A DNA stretch of 64,000 bases. Source: Acidobacteriota bacterium. Its GTDB lineage: Bacteria > Acidobacteriota > Terriglobia > Terriglobales > Acidobacteriaceae. The notes under the pieces were generated by a model that saw only the letters and a list, made by a program, of their open reading frames with translations, was not told the origin of the DNA and searched no databases. The DNA is taken from contig JAJZBZ010000001.1 of assembly GCA_021846275.1 (NCBI GenBank), positions 248,001 to 312,000 on the forward strand. Direction: 5' to 3'. A program made the position numbers and the translations under genes. Numbering within the stretch: the stretch's first letter is position 1; every line of letters starts with the position of its first letter. Positions 18,244 to 27,311 of this stretch are shown here, piece by piece.

Positions 18244-18807
18244 ATGGGCAAACAGTTCGAGCGAATTGAGCCGGATCATCGCGAGTTTATCGCGCAGCAG
18301 CACATTTTCTTCAACGCCTCAGCATGCTCGCATGGGCGGGTGAACGTTTCCCCGCGCGATGTGGCCGCTTTGCGCGTTGTGGATGACCGCACGGTGATCT
18401 ATCTGGATCGGACGGGAAGCGGGAACGAAACGGCTGCGCATCTGCTGGCCGATGGTCGGCTGACGCTGATGTTCTGTGCGTTCGAAGGCGGACCGCAGAT
18501 TCTGCGGCTCTACGGACGTGGGCGCGTCCTGGCGCGTTGCAGCGCGGAGTATGCCCATCTGCTGGCTGCCTGGTATGGTGGCATCGAGGTTCCTGGCGCG
18601 CGCCAGATGGTGCATTTGGATGTGGGACTGGTGCAGACATCGTGCGGGATGAATGTGCCGCTCTATGACTATGTCGACGAGCGAGATCAACTGACACGAT
18701 GGGCCGAGGCGAAGGGCGAAACCGGGCTGGAAGAATATCGCCGCCAGAAGAATGCGACCAGCATCGATGGCCTTCCGACTGGCATGTTTGAGAGAGTCGG
18801 CTCCTGA
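18244..18807 (+). CDS. Pyridoxamine 5'-phosphate oxidase-fold flavoprotein
   Basis: 187 residues of the split-barrel FMN-binding fold. The N-terminus reads FIAQQHIFFNASACSHGRVNVSPRDVAALRVVDDRTVIYLDRTGSGNETAAHL, typical of PNPOx-like proteins that bind flavin or F420. The ATG at 18244 matches the start of homology; the frame extends upstream to 18130 without it. The substrate is unknown. The ending YDYVDERDQLTRWAEAKGETGLEEYRRQKNATSIDGLPTG is characteristic of one widespread subfamily of unknown function. Confidence 0.82.
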   Translation: MGKQFERIEPDHREFIAQQHIFFNASACSHGRVNVSPRDVAALRVVDDRTVIYLDRTGSGNETAAHLLADGRLTLMFCAFEGGPQILRLYGRGRVLARCSAEYAHLLAAWYGGIEVPGARQMVHLDVGLVQTSCGMNVPLYDYVDERDQLTRWAEAKGETGLEEYRRQKNATSIDGLPTGMFERVGS

Positions 18808-18987
18808 ACGGAGCCGACTCTGCCGGAAGCCCTGTTTGCACCGTCGAGCATTGTTTCCCGACCAGGCGGAAGCCTGGATGGGCAGCCTGGGCTGCGGGAG
18901 GACGCCAGCGAATGGCCGTTTCCGTTTGGGAATGGCGACAGAAAGAACAACGTCAAAGGCAACGGAAGAGCCGGGTGTGCTAATGCC

Positions 18988-19080
18988 GACTGATCCCTGA
19001 CGATTGATCCCTGACCCCGGACTCATCCCTGACGACTGACTGATCCATGCTGACTGACCCCTGACAGCTGATCGTCAGGA
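18988..19080. repeat. Degenerate tandem repeats around TGATCCCTGAC
   Basis: About five imperfect units of 14-18 bp, each containing (T)GATCCCTGAC or a close variant, lie head to tail directly before the gltB stop and run a few bases into the end of the gene. The units vary in length and sequence, so it is not a CRISPR. Its role is unknown. It may be slippage-prone filler or a protein-binding array at the end of the gltB transcript. Confidence 0.6.
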
Positions 19081-22000
19081 TTTGGGGGTGACGCGGATGA
19101 GGTTTCGAGCCAGTTCGTCCCAGCGCGTGAGCAGGACTTTGCCGCAGGCGCTGTCGGTTTTGGCGACGTGCAGCTCGACCAGTTCGCGGATGGAGCGCTG
19201 GGCGGCGAAGTCGAGGTCGAGGTAGCGTTCGGCGACGAGGAAATCACGGTGGTAGAGGCCGTCTTCGATGAAGGATGCCTTGTCGTCGTATATCCAGGCG
19301 AGGCCGCCGGTCATGCCTGCGCCGAAGTTGATGCCGGTGTCGCCGAGAATGACGGCGAGTCCGCCGGTCATGTATTCGCAGCCGTGGTCGCCGCAGCCCT
19401 CGACGATGGCCAGAGCGCCGGAGTTGCGGACGGCGAAGCGTTCGCCGGCGCGACCGGCGGCGAAGAGCGAGCCGGAGGTTGCGCCGTAGAGGGCGACGTT
19501 GCCGAGGATGACGTGGCGCGTGCTTTCGCGCGAAGCTCGACCCTCGGGGCGAAGGATGATTTCGCCGCCGCTGAGGCCCTTGCCGACGAAGTCGTTGGCG
19601 AGGCCGTCGTGGCGGAGGGTCATGCCGGAGACGGCGAATGCAGCGAAGGACTGGCCGACGGTGCCGCGCGTGTGGAAGACGAGCGGCGCGCCGGTGGCTG
19701 CGGGATTCTGCGTACGAAGCCGGGCGAGTTTGCCGGCGAGGCGCGCGCCGATGGTCCGGTCCTCGTTGGTGATGCGCGTGGTGAGCGAGTATGGCTGGTT
19801 CGTGCGCCAGGCAGCGAGCGCGGGTTCGACCCAGGCGTCGTCGAGCGCGGGACGGTCTTCGGGACGGTCGTTGCGCGCGCCCATCCAGCGGATGGCGGTG
19901 CCGGTTTCCGCAGCGATGCGCGCGGCGGCGAGGACGGGTGAGAGATCGAGCGCGCCGTCGAAGCGGATCTGTTCGAGCAGGTCAGTGCGTCCGGTGGCCG
20001 AGGCGAGCGAGGGCAGGCCGAGAGTGGCCAGCAACTGTCGCAGTTCGGTAGCCAGTTCTTCGCAGAAGCGTACGATGTGTTCGGGCTTGCCGCGGAATTT
20101 GGCGCGGAGTTCCGGGCGCTGGGTGGCGATGCCGGTGGGGCAGGTGTTGAGGTGGCACTGGCGGGCCATGTCGCAGCCCAGCGCGACGAGGACGGCGGTG
20201 CCGAAGGCGAACTCATCGGCACCGAGCAGGGCGGCGATGAGAATGTCGCGGGCGGTGCGCAGGCCGCCGTCGGTGCGCAGGCGGACGCGACCGCGCAAGC
20301 CGTTGTGGACGAGAACCTGCTGGGCTTCGGCGAGGCCGAGTTCCCAGGGGTCACCGGCATATTTGATGCTGGAGAGCGGCGATGCGCCGGTGCCACCGGA
20401 GTGGCCGGCGATGACGATGTAGTCGGCGTAAGCCTTGGCGACGCCGGCGGCGATGGTGCCGACGCCGCACTCGGAGACGAGCTTGACGCCGACGGCGGCC
20501 TCCGGGTTGACGCGCTTGAGGTCGTAGATGAGCTGCGCGAGGTCTTCGATGGAGTAAATGTCGTGGTGCGGCGGCGGGGAGATGAGCTGCATGCCGGGCT
20601 GGGCGTGACGCAGGCGCGCGATCAGCTCGGTGACCTTGTGGCCGGGAAGCTGGCCGCCTTCGCCGGGCTTGGCGCCCTGTGCGATTTTGATTTCGATCTC
20701 TTCGGCGTGGATGAGGTATTCAGCGGTGACGCCGAAGCGTCCGCTGGCGACCTGTTTGATTTTGTTATTGAGCAGCGAGGGCGCGCCGTCGATGGGCGAG
20801 TAGACGGCGGGATCTTCGCCACCTTCGCCGGTGTTGGAGCGCGCGCCGATGAGGTTCATGCCCTGGGTGATGGTCTGGTGCGCCTCTGGCGAGAGCGAGC
20901 CGAAGCTCATGGCTGAGGCGATGAAGGTGCGCACGATGGCACCGGTTGGCTCGACAGTGTCGAGGGCGAGTTCCGGACCGGCGGGACGAATTTCGAGCAG
21001 GTCGCGGAGGTTGGCGGGCTGCGCTTCCCTTGCCTGTTCGGCGAAGGAGGACCATGGAGCGAGCGCGAGCGCGGCGCCTTGTTTGGTGGAGCCGACAACG
21101 GACTGGAGCGCGCGGACGGTGGTCGGCTGCCAGGCGTGGGACTCGGCCTCGTCGGCCTTGCGGAAGCGGATGAAGCCATAGTCCGGCAGATCGCGCGCGG
21201 CGACGGGCGGGCGCGCGATGGAGGTGACGAGCGAGTCGGGCTGCGGCGCGTTTGTCTCACTTGTGGCCGCATCGCTGGAAACGACGGAATCGTCGCGCCA
21301 GCTTGCGCGGATGAGTTTTTCCAGCGGCGCGAAGTCAACGCCGCCGAGCGGGGACGGCGCGCCGGAGAAGCATTTTTGCGTGACCTCGGCGGCGAGGCCG
21401 AGGATGTCAAAGAGGTGAGCGCCGCGATAGCTGTCCACGACGCTGATGCCCATCTTCGACATGACTTTGGCGAGGCCGAGTTCGAGCGCGTGGAGAAGAT
21501 TTTTTTCGCCGGTTTCGGGCTGGACGGCGAGGGCGGTTTCGATGGCGAGCCAGGGGCATATGGCTCCCGCGCCCATGCCGAGCAGGACGGCGACGTGATG
21601 GATTTCGCGGCAGTCGCCGGCCTCGACGGCGAGGCCGACTTCGGCGCGGATTCCCTCCTGAATGAGGCGGCGATGGACGGCTCCGACGGCCATGGCCATG
21701 GGAATGGGCAGAAGCGCGGACGAGGCTGCGCGGTCAGTGAGCAGGAGAATCTTCGCGCCCTGCGCGACCTGTTCGACGGCGGAGCGCGTGAGCTGATCGA
21801 GACCGGATTCCAGCGAGTCCTCGGCTGGGAACAGGCAATCGAGAATCTCCATGGGCAGATCGGCGGAGTGAGGATAACGGCGCTGGCCGAGACGATCCAT
21901 CTGCGCGAGCGAGAGCAGCGGCGAGGCCAGCGAAAGGCCGGGCAACGGCTCGCGGCGCTCCAGAATGTGAGGCCAGGGACCAAGGCGCGTGTGCATCTGA

Positions 22001-23559
22001 AGGACGACGGCCTCGCGCAGCGGATCGATGGGAGGATTGGTGACCTGAGCGAAGCGCTGACGGAAGTAAGCATAGAGCGAGCGCGGGGCGCGGGCCAACG
22101 CGGCGATGGGCGTGTCATCACCCATCGACCAGACGGCATCCTTGCCCTCGGTGGCCATGGGCGCGAGGATCATGCGCACGTCTTCGCGGCTGTATCCGAA
22201 GCGGTGCTGGAGGCGGTTGAGTTCGGTGGAGTCGAGAGGCAGGGTGGGATTGTCGGCGACGAGAGGTGTGTCCCGCTGTACGAGATCCTGGTAGTTTCCG
22301 GCGGCGTCAAAGCGCGCGAGCAGATCGTCGTTTTCGAGGAATTCGTGGGTTTCGAGGTCGGCGAGGATCATCTGGCCGGGACCGAGACGGCCGGAGTGGA
22401 TGACACGCTCGGGGTCCATGTCGATGAGGCCGGCTTCGGAGCCAGCGTAGACGAGTCCATCGTCGGCGAGCGAGAAGCGGCAGGGGCGCAGGCCGTTGCG
22501 ATCGAGGATGGCTCCGACCTGGCGACCGTCGGAAAACGCAAGCGCAGCGGGACCGTCCCACGGCTCGACGCAGTCGCCGCTGTACTGGAGGAACGAGGAG
22601 CGATTGCCGTGGTTGGCCGGCGGAACGAGCATGCGCAGAGCCTCGGCGACGGAGCGGCCATTCTGCGAAAGCAGCTCGGCGACCTCGTCGAGCGAAGTGG
22701 AGTCTGAGCCGCCGGTGGTGAGGATGGGGTAGAGGTCGAGCGGCAGGGTGGCGGCGCGGGCTTCCATGCGCGAGCGGTTGCCCCAGATGGTGTTGATCTC
22801 GCCGTTGTGAGCAAGCGCGCGGAAGGGCTGCGCGCGATCCCACGAGGGCAGGACGTTGGTGGCGTAACGCTGATGGAAAACGACGAAGGGCGTGACGTAG
22901 GCGGGGTCGGCGAGGTCGGGGTAAAAATCGGCGAGCAGGCGACCGGCGCAGAGGGCTTTGTAGATCATGGTCGAGGACGAGGAGCTGACGACGTAGCCGG
23001 TGGCCTGGGAACGCTCGAAGTGTTTGCGCGCGAGATAAAGCCTGCGGTCGAATTCGGCGGGGTCGTCGGAGGTGACGAGCACCTGCCAGATGCGCGGCAT
23101 GGACGAGGCGGCGATGGTGCCGAGAGCCTCGGTGCGGATGGGTACGGTGCGCCAGGCAAGGATGGTCATGCGCTGCGCGATGAGGGCCTGATCGAGTTGC
23201 GCGCGCGAGGCGGAGTCCGGCTCCGGCAGAAAGGCGACGACGACGCCGAGCGGCTGGCTGGCGGTGAGCGAAACACCGGCGGAGGCAAGCAGAAAATCGC
23301 GCGGGATGGCGGTCATGAGGCCGACGCCGTCGCTGGATTTGCCGTCTGCGGCGACGGCTCCGCGATGCTCCAGGCGCGAGAGCGCGGTGAGGCCGTGGCG
23401 CAGGATCGCGTGGGAGGGTTCGCCGGAGAGATGGGCGATGAAGCCGACGCCGCAGGAGTCGGAGTCAAAGCGCGGATCAATGAGCGTGGGATAGGAGTAC
23501 GGGGCGGCAGAACGCGCAGCGGAAGCAGAGGATTGCGAAGAAGAATTGCGCCAGTCCAT
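19075..23559 (-). CDS. gltB: Glutamate synthase large subunit
   Basis: 1494 residues, normal for the alpha subunit of NADPH-dependent GOGAT. It channels ammonia from glutamine onto 2-oxoglutarate. The class II amidotransferase cysteine is Cys36 in DSDSCGVGF, exposed after removal of a 35-residue propeptide. The FMN-binding synthase domain contains SGGTGASPLSSIKYAG, the 3Fe-4S cluster cysteines are in CDMARQCHLNTCPTGIA, and the C-terminal GXGXG helix domain has GCGDHGCEYMTGG. No gltD is next to it, so the small subunit must lie elsewhere. It is divergent from argR, and glutamate is the precursor of arginine, so the two may be co-regulated. Confidence 0.97.
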   Translation of the reverse strand: MDWRNSSSQSSASAARSAAPYSYPTLIDPRFDSDSCGVGFIAHLSGEPSHAILRHGLTALSRLEHRGAVAADGKSSDGVGLMTAIPRDFLLASAGVSLTASQPLGVVVAFLPEPDSASRAQLDQALIAQRMTILAWRTVPIRTEALGTIAASSMPRIWQVLVTSDDPAEFDRRLYLARKHFERSQATGYVVSSSSSTMIYKALCAGRLLADFYPDLADPAYVTPFVVFHQRYATNVLPSWDRAQPFRALAHNGEINTIWGNRSRMEARAATLPLDLYPILTTGGSDSTSLDEVAELLSQNGRSVAEALRMLVPPANHGNRSSFLQYSGDCVEPWDGPAALAFSDGRQVGAILDRNGLRPCRFSLADDGLVYAGSEAGLIDMDPERVIHSGRLGPGQMILADLETHEFLENDDLLARFDAAGNYQDLVQRDTPLVADNPTLPLDSTELNRLQHRFGYSREDVRMILAPMATEGKDAVWSMGDDTPIAALARAPRSLYAYFRQRFAQVTNPPIDPLREAVVLQMHTRLGPWPHILERREPLPGLSLASPLLSLAQMDRLGQRRYPHSADLPMEILDCLFPAEDSLESGLDQLTRSAVEQVAQGAKILLLTDRAASSALLPIPMAMAVGAVHRRLIQEGIRAEVGLAVEAGDCREIHHVAVLLGMGAGAICPWLAIETALAVQPETGEKNLLHALELGLAKVMSKMGISVVDSYRGAHLFDILGLAAEVTQKCFSGAPSPLGGVDFAPLEKLIRASWRDDSVVSSDAATSETNAPQPDSLVTSIARPPVAARDLPDYGFIRFRKADEAESHAWQPTTVRALQSVVGSTKQGAALALAPWSSFAEQAREAQPANLRDLLEIRPAGPELALDTVEPTGAIVRTFIASAMSFGSLSPEAHQTITQGMNLIGARSNTGEGGEDPAVYSPIDGAPSLLNNKIKQVASGRFGVTAEYLIHAEEIEIKIAQGAKPGEGGQLPGHKVTELIARLRHAQPGMQLISPPPHHDIYSIEDLAQLIYDLKRVNPEAAVGVKLVSECGVGTIAAGVAKAYADYIVIAGHSGGTGASPLSSIKYAGDPWELGLAEAQQVLVHNGLRGRVRLRTDGGLRTARDILIAALLGADEFAFGTAVLVALGCDMARQCHLNTCPTGIATQRPELRAKFRGKPEHIVRFCEELATELRQLLATLGLPSLASATGRTDLLEQIRFDGALDLSPVLAAARIAAETGTAIRWMGARNDRPEDRPALDDAWVEPALAAWRTNQPYSLTTRITNEDRTIGARLAGKLARLRTQNPAATGAPLVFHTRGTVGQSFAAFAVSGMTLRHDGLANDFVGKGLSGGEIILRPEGRASRESTRHVILGNVALYGATSGSLFAAGRAGERFAVRNSGALAIVEGCGDHGCEYMTGGLAVILGDTGINFGAGMTGGLAWIYDDKASFIEDGLYHRDFLVAERYLDLDFAAQRSIRELVELHVAKTDSACGKVLLTRWDELARNLIRVTPKS

Positions 23560-23685
23560 AAATGATGGTACGACCTTTTCTCTACGAAATTCCAGCGCAG
23601 CGCATGGGATAAAGATAGGCCTCCGGCGCAGACCGCAAGAGGCGAAAGCGATCCATAACCGATGGGAAAATTACGTGCGCAACGC

Positions 23686-23703
23686 TTTGCATATTTATAC
23701 ATA
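23686..23703. promoter_or_regulatory. ARG-box-like operator 1
   Basis: An 18-bp palindrome, TTTGCATATTTATACATA, that fits 16 of 18 positions of the ArgR box consensus (TNTGAATWWWWATTCANA, from E. coli). It lies between gltB and argR and overlaps promoter elements facing both ways. The likely ligand is the ArgR encoded at 23778. Confidence 0.7.
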
Positions 23704-23715
23704 GTCGCGTATATT
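23687..23715 (+). promoter_or_regulatory. Predicted promoter of the argRCBDFGH operon
   Basis: A -35 element TTGCAT (23687-23692), a 17-bp spacer and a -10 element TATATT (23710-23715). Both elements lie inside the ARG-box-like sites, as expected for ArgR repression. The transcript would start near 23722, giving a 5' leader of about 55 nt before argR. Confidence 0.55.
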
Positions 23716-23722
23716 TATGCAA
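23694..23722 (-). promoter_or_regulatory. Predicted promoter of gltB, overlapping the argR promoter
   Basis: On the minus strand TTGCAT (23717-23722), a 17-bp spacer and TATAAA (23694-23699). It shares almost every base with the argR promoter on the other strand, so the region is a near-symmetrical bidirectional promoter. The gltB leader would be about 130 nt. Confidence 0.5.
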
Positions 23723-23723
23723 G
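23706..23723. promoter_or_regulatory. ARG-box-like operator 2
   Basis: A second, weaker palindromic box, CGCGTATATTTATGCAAG, 2 bp after the first. Most E. coli ARG-box pairs are 3 bp apart, but the argR autoregulatory pair is 2 bp apart, the spacing seen here. The core ATATTTATGCA half is well conserved; the left half is poor. Confidence 0.5.
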
Positions 23724-23777
23724 TGTCCGGCAGAGACTTCTCTTCGGCGCAGCAGAAAGAGCGAATTTCAGGCGAAG

Positions 23778-24233
23778 ATGAAGCTGGAAAGACACAATGC
23801 GATCCGGGAATTGGTGAGCAGCACGGCGATCCAGAGCCAGGATGAACTGCGGCGCAAGCTGAGGCGGCGCGGGCTGGTGGTGACGCAGGCGACGCTGTCG
23901 CGCGATATGCACGAACTGCACCTGATGAAGGGTCCGGATGGATATACGTTTGCGAATGGGAACGGAGCCGCGCCGGTGGCGCTGGATGATCGCCCGCCGA
24001 GCGTGGATGAGGTGTTGGACAGCTTTGGGCTGCGCTGTGACCAGGCGATGAATCAGGTGGTGATCCGGACGGTGATGGGCGGGGCGCAGCCGGTGGCGGC
24101 GTCGCTGGATTACGAGGACTGGGCGGAGATTGTGGGAACGATTGCGGGCGACGACACGGTGCTGCTGGTGTGTCCGACGCCGCAACTGGCGGGCGAAGTG
24201 ACGAAGCGATTGAAGAGGATGTTGGAAGGATGA
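23778..24233 (+). CDS. argR: Arginine repressor ArgR
   Basis: 151 residues, normal length. The N-terminal winged helix (residues 1-70) carries QSQDELRRKLRRRGLVVTQATLSRDMHELHLMK with the conserved SRD recognition motif. The C-terminal domain (about 80-150) forms the arginine-binding hexamer core (GTIAGDDTVLLVCPTPQLAGEVTKRLKRML). First gene of the arginine operon, overlapping argC by 4 bp (ATGA). Two ARG-box-like sites upstream suggest it represses its own operon and perhaps gltB. Confidence 0.95.
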   Translation: MKLERHNAIRELVSSTAIQSQDELRRKLRRRGLVVTQATLSRDMHELHLMKGPDGYTFANGNGAAPVALDDRPPSVDEVLDSFGLRCDQAMNQVVIRTVMGGAQPVAASLDYEDWAEIVGTIAGDDTVLLVCPTPQLAGEVTKRLKRMLEG

Positions 24234-25282
24234 GCGCGGCAGTGAAGACGGCGGTGATGGGCGTGAGCGGATACACGGGCGCGGAGCTGGTGCGTCTGCT
24301 GGTTCGGCATCCGCGATTGCAGAGCGCGCGGCCCGTGCTGATGGCGCGCGCGAAGACTGCGGGAGGCAGGATTGGCGCGCTGCATCCGGCGCTGGAGGAC
24401 GCGAGCGGGACGGGGCAGATTCTCGTCGAGCCATTCTCGTGGGAGACACTGAGCGAGCGCAACGTGGAAGTTCTGTTTCTGGCGACGCCGCATGAGAGCG
24501 CGCGCGAGCTGGTTCCGGAGGCTGCCGCGCGCGGGCTGCGCGTGATCGACCTGAGCGGCGCGTGGCGGCTGGACGAGGCGGAGAATCGCGCGGTGTATGA
24601 ATTTGAGGACGCGGATGCGGCGAGCGCGGCGGCGGTGCAGCGCGAGGCTGTTTACGGGATGCCGGAGCTGCATCGCGAGCGGATTCACGGCGCGAGGATT
24701 GTGGCCAATCCGGGATGCTACGCGACGGCGGCGATTCTGGCGCTGAAACCGCTGATGGCCGCCGGTGTGGTGGACGTGGATGCGGGCGTGATCTGCGATG
24801 CGAAGAGCGGCGTGAGCGGCGCGGGCAAGGCTGCGACGGCGACGACACACTTCATGCACGCGGCGGAGAATCTGTCGGCGTATGGAGTGTTTACGCATCG
24901 GCACGTGGGCGAGCTGCTGGAGCAGTTGGGGATTGGGCGGGAGTCGATGACGTTTACGCCGCATCTGCTTCCGATTGCGCGCGGGATTCTGGCGACGAGC
25001 TATGCGCGGCTGAAACGCGCGATGATGCAGGAGGAGATTGCAGCGATTTACGAGAGGTTTTACGCGGGCAGCCCGATGGTGCGGCTGCGCGGCGCGAGCC
25101 TGCCGGAGATTCAGTTTGTGGCGCGGACAAACTACTGCGACGTGGGCTGGCGGGTTGCGCCGGATGGGCGGCGCGTGGTGATTGTGAGCTGCCTGGACAA
25201 TTTGCTGAAGGGCGCATCGGGGCAGGCGGTGCAGAACCTGAACGTGATGATGGGCTGGCGCGAGGCGGAGGGCCTGGAATGA
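24230..25282 (+). CDS. argC: N-acetyl-gamma-glutamyl-phosphate reductase
   Basis: 350 residues from the ATG at 24230, which overlaps the argR stop; upstream extension of the frame is not supported. NADPH-dependent reduction of N-acetylglutamyl phosphate. It shows the nucleotide-binding GVSGYTGAEL, the catalytic cysteine Cys163 in NPGCYATAA, and the C-terminal VRLRGASLPEIQFVARTNYCDVGW. Third enzymatic step of arginine synthesis. Coupled to argB by an ATGA overlap at 25279. Confidence 0.96.
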   Translation: MSAAVKTAVMGVSGYTGAELVRLLVRHPRLQSARPVLMARAKTAGGRIGALHPALEDASGTGQILVEPFSWETLSERNVEVLFLATPHESARELVPEAAARGLRVIDLSGAWRLDEAENRAVYEFEDADAASAAAVQREAVYGMPELHRERIHGARIVANPGCYATAAILALKPLMAAGVVDVDAGVICDAKSGVSGAGKAATATTHFMHAAENLSAYGVFTHRHVGELLEQLGIGRESMTFTPHLLPIARGILATSYARLKRAMMQEEIAAIYERFYAGSPMVRLRGASLPEIQFVARTNYCDVGWRVAPDGRRVVIVSCLDNLLKGASGQAVQNLNVMMGWREAEGLE

Positions 25283-26061
25283 GATTTGTGGTGAAGCTGG
25301 GCGGCGCTGGCCTCGTTGACGATGAGTTGCTGATGGGAAGCGTGAAGGCGATTGCGGCGATGGTTCGCGCAGGGCACCAGGTGGCGGTGGTGCATGGCGG
25401 AGGCGTGCAGTTGACGCGCGCGCTGGAAGCGATGGGGCACAGGAGCGAGTTTCGCGACGGGCTGCGCGTGACGGACGCAAAGACGCGCGACGTGGCGCTG
25501 ATGGTTTTTGCCGGCGAGGTGAACAAGCGTCTGGTCGCGGCGCTGGCGGGAGTGGGACAGGCGGCGGTGGGGATGTGTGGCGGGGATGGAATGCAGTTTC
25601 GCGCGCGGCGGAAACGCATGGAGCCGGACCTGGGATTTGTGGGTGAGATTGCGTCGAGCGATCCGCGATGGATGGAGGCGATCTGGGGGTTGCGTGGCGT
25701 GCCGGTACTGGCTCCGGTGGCGCTTGGATTTGACGGGGAGTATTACAACGTGAATGCCGACGAGATGGCGGCTGCGTGCGCGCGCAGCGTGAAGGCGGAT
25801 GCGCTGGTGTATCTGACGGATGTGCCGGGCGTGCGCGGCGCAGATGGCGAGGTATTGCGCTGGCTGAGCATTGATCAGATTGCGGAGATGACGCGGACGG
25901 CGGTGATCTCCGGCGGGATGCTGCCGAAGCTGGGTGCGTGTCGCGAGGCGCTGTTGCACGGGGTGAAGCGGGTGAGGATTCTGCCAGCGGCGGCGGCGGC
26001 TCGACTGCCGGAGCTTTGTTCGGCGAGGATTGAAGAAGGAACCGAGGTGATGGTGGCATGA
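25279..26061 (+). CDS. argB: Acetylglutamate kinase
   Basis: 260 residues of the amino acid kinase family. The phosphate-binding lysine and glycine loop are in VVKLGGAGL and VVHGGGVQ. Acetylglutamate binding is read from EFRDGLRVTD, and NVNADEMAA and VLYLTDVPGV-type motifs (here ALVYLTDVPGVRG) bind ATP. It has no N-terminal extension of the kind that makes some ArgB enzymes arginine-sensitive, so control of the pathway may fall on ArgR and on the acetylglutamate-forming step. Overlaps argD by 4 bp. Confidence 0.95.
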   Translation: MRFVVKLGGAGLVDDELLMGSVKAIAAMVRAGHQVAVVHGGGVQLTRALEAMGHRSEFRDGLRVTDAKTRDVALMVFAGEVNKRLVAALAGVGQAAVGMCGGDGMQFRARRKRMEPDLGFVGEIASSDPRWMEAIWGLRGVPVLAPVALGFDGEYYNVNADEMAAACARSVKADALVYLTDVPGVRGADGEVLRWLSIDQIAEMTRTAVISGGMLPKLGACREALLHGVKRVRILPAAAAARLPELCSARIEEGTEVMVA

Positions 26062-27311
26062 GTGTCGTAGCGAAGTCGATGTTGGAAGAGTTGCAGGCGG
26101 CGGAGGCGAAGCTGCTGGTGCCGACGTATGAGCGGAATGCGGTGGTGTTTGAGCGCGGCGAGGGCGTGCATCTGATCGATGAGTACGGCGAGCGGTATCT
26201 GGACCTGCTGAGCGGAATTGGCGTGAATGCGCTGGGGTATGCGCATCCGGCGATTGAGCGGGCGATTGTGGAGCAGAGCCGCAGGCTGATTCACACGTCG
26301 AATCTGTATTTCCATCGCGGGCAGGCGGAGCTGGCCGAGCGGCTGGTGGAGCGTACGGGGCTGGATCGCGTGTTCTTTGCCAATACCGGCACGGAAGCGT
26401 GGGAGGGTGCGCTGAAGTTTGCGCGGGCTCATGCGGGGATGTTGCGCAGCGAAGGCAGAGAGATTGGAACGAAGTTTCTGGCCGTGGAGCAGAGCTTTCA
26501 CGGGCGCACGTTTGGCTCCGTGGCGACGACACACAAGCGGAAATATCGCGAGCCATTTGAGCCTGTGATGCCGGGCGTGGAGTTTGTGCGATTCAATGAT
26601 GTAGACGACCTGCGCGCGAAGTTTTCGAGCGACGTGTGCGCGGTGCTGGTGGAGTCGATTCAGGGTGAGGGCGGGATTCGCCCGCTTTCGGCGGAGTTTG
26701 CCGCGACGGCGCGCGAGCTGACGCGCGAATCGGGCGCGCTGCTGGTGGTGGATGAGATTCAGGCCGGGATGGGCCGCACGGGAAAGTGGTTCGGGTATCA
26801 GCATCTGGGGATTCTGCCGGATGTGACTACGATTGCCAAGCCGCTGGCGGGCGGGATTCCGCTGGGCGCGATTGTGTGTACGAATGAAGTGGCGCGCGCG
26901 ATTCATCCGGGGATGCACGGGACGACGTTTGGCGGCGGGCCGCTGGCGTGCGCGGTGGCGATTGCGGTGATCGATACGATGGAGCGCGACGGGTTGCTGG
27001 CACATGCAGCGACGGTTGGCGGATATTTTCAGCAGCGGCTGCGCGAGTTGCAGGCGCGGCACACAGGGATTGTGGAAGTGCGCGGCCTGGGGCTGATGGT
27101 GGCTGCGGAGTTGAACGATGCTGCCGTGGCGAAGCAGGTGGTGAAGAAGATGCTGGAGCGGCGGATTCTGCTGAATTGCACGAGCGAGACGGTGTTGCGC
27201 TTCCTGCCGCCGCTGGTGGTGACTCGCGCGCACATTGACGAAGCGATTGCGGCGCTGGATTCTGTGCTGAACGAAGTGACGGCGACGGGAGGAAACGACG
27301 ATGGGCAGTGA
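26058..27311 (+). CDS. argD: Acetylornithine aminotransferase
   Basis: 417 residues of the class III PLP aminotransferase fold. The PLP lysine is about Lys261 in TTIAKPLAGGIPLGA. VDEIQAGMGRTGKWF and FFANTGTEAWEGALKFAR are the usual cofactor and phosphate motifs. Converts N-acetylglutamate semialdehyde to N-acetylornithine. The gene overlaps argB by 4 bp and the argF start by 11 bp. Confidence 0.95.
   Translation: MSVVAKSMLEELQAAEAKLLVPTYERNAVVFERGEGVHLIDEYGERYLDLLSGIGVNALGYAHPAIERAIVEQSRRLIHTSNLYFHRGQAELAERLVERTGLDRVFFANTGTEAWEGALKFARAHAGMLRSEGREIGTKFLAVEQSFHGRTFGSVATTHKRKYREPFEPVMPGVEFVRFNDVDDLRAKFSSDVCAVLVESIQGEGGIRPLSAEFAATARELTRESGALLVVDEIQAGMGRTGKWFGYQHLGILPDVTTIAKPLAGGIPLGAIVCTNEVARAIHPGMHGTTFGGGPLACAVAIAVIDTMERDGLLAHAATVGGYFQQRLRELQARHTGIVEVRGLGLMVAAELNDAAVAKQVVKKMLERRILLNCTSETVLRFLPPLVVTRAHIDEAIAALDSVLNEVTATGGNDDGQ

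Noticed and set aside
18988..19080. CRISPR array
   Set aside because: Units are degenerate and contiguous, with no spacers and no cas genes in the window.
21079..22707. 542-codon plus-strand open frame inside gltB
   Set aside because: Antisense to a strongly conserved enzyme; Gly/Asp/Glu-rich low-quality sequence with no family match.
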